64,000 bases of DNA. Origin: Prosthecobacter sp. GTDB lineage: Bacteria > Verrucomicrobiota > Verrucomicrobiia > Verrucomicrobiales > Verrucomicrobiaceae. The stretch is taken from assembly GCF_034366625.1 (NCBI RefSeq), contig NZ_JAXMIH010000006.1, positions 1,195,956-1,259,955 of the forward strand, in the 5' to 3' direction. Position 1 is the first letter of the stretch; each line of letters opens with the position of its first letter. The notes beneath the pieces were generated by a model. It saw only the letters and a program-made list of their open reading frames with translations. It was not told where the DNA came from and ran no database searches. A program made the position numbers and the translations under genes. This document shows positions 63,594 to 64,000 of the stretch, piece after piece.

Positions 63594-64000
<407 letters not shown>

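Overview
The window comes from a GC-rich bacterium of the phylum Verrucomicrobia, most likely the Prosthecobacter/Verrucomicrobium side of the group. Evidence: the right end enters a 16S rRNA gene that carries ACACCTACGGGTGGCAGC (63929-63946), the target of the verrucomicrobial probe EUB338-III, in place of the common ACTCCTACGGG. The gene content agrees: five secreted formylglycine-type sulfatases, DUF1080-like proteins, a DUF3500 protein, Tat-exported oxidoreductases, a membrane Ser/Thr kinase and a PUR-domain protein. Genus level is inference.

Layout. 1-20.1 kb is a degradation island: a GH25-like protein cut by the window edge, five sulfatases, two LamG/DUF1080- or propeller-type secreted proteins, a P450, a CXXCH protein with squalene-cyclase-like repeats, a sugar-acid operon (SDR, DapA-like aldolase, amidohydrolase) and a ceramidase-family hydrolase. 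An XhoI/PaeR7I-type restriction-modification pair (2785-5238) sits between two paralogous sulfatases that share the same leader sequence. A two-gene AAA ATPase + TOPRIM-like cassette (20081-21681) sits exactly at the 3' end of the ceramidase gene, and a second, decayed copy of that 3' end lies beyond it.

21.8-27.7 kb: a DUF3500 protein, a nitrate/sulfonate-type ABC transporter whose operon ends in a halogenase-like flavoenzyme, and two small genes. 27.7-33.7 kb: a 1072-residue kinase with leucine-rich repeats, an ECF sigma factor operon with a membrane protein and an LTxxQ-type periplasmic protein, and an RRM/RGG RNA-binding protein. 33.8-47.3 kb: mixed housekeeping and membrane genes, including a class II terpene-cyclase-like protein with a DXDD motif, uracil phosphoribosyltransferase, a DedA protein and the initiator tRNA.

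47.4-59.2 kb is an exopolysaccharide locus. It has two successive polysaccharide deacetylase + glycosyltransferase pairs, then a DUF4091 protein, a FemAB/GNAT-like protein, a third glycosyltransferase and a Wzz/BY-kinase fusion. Nearly all are joined by 4-base ATGA or GTGA overlaps, so they are probably translated as a coupled unit. 59.2-64 kb holds a PH-domain protein, aconitase and the long leader of an rRNA operon.

The strongest candidate for an undescribed system is the AAA + TOPRIM pair with its scar. Next come a bacterial Whirly-like protein (7190-7651) and the evidence that short intergenic palindromic or tandem repeats have been captured inside coding sequences (sulfatase signal peptides, cyclase).
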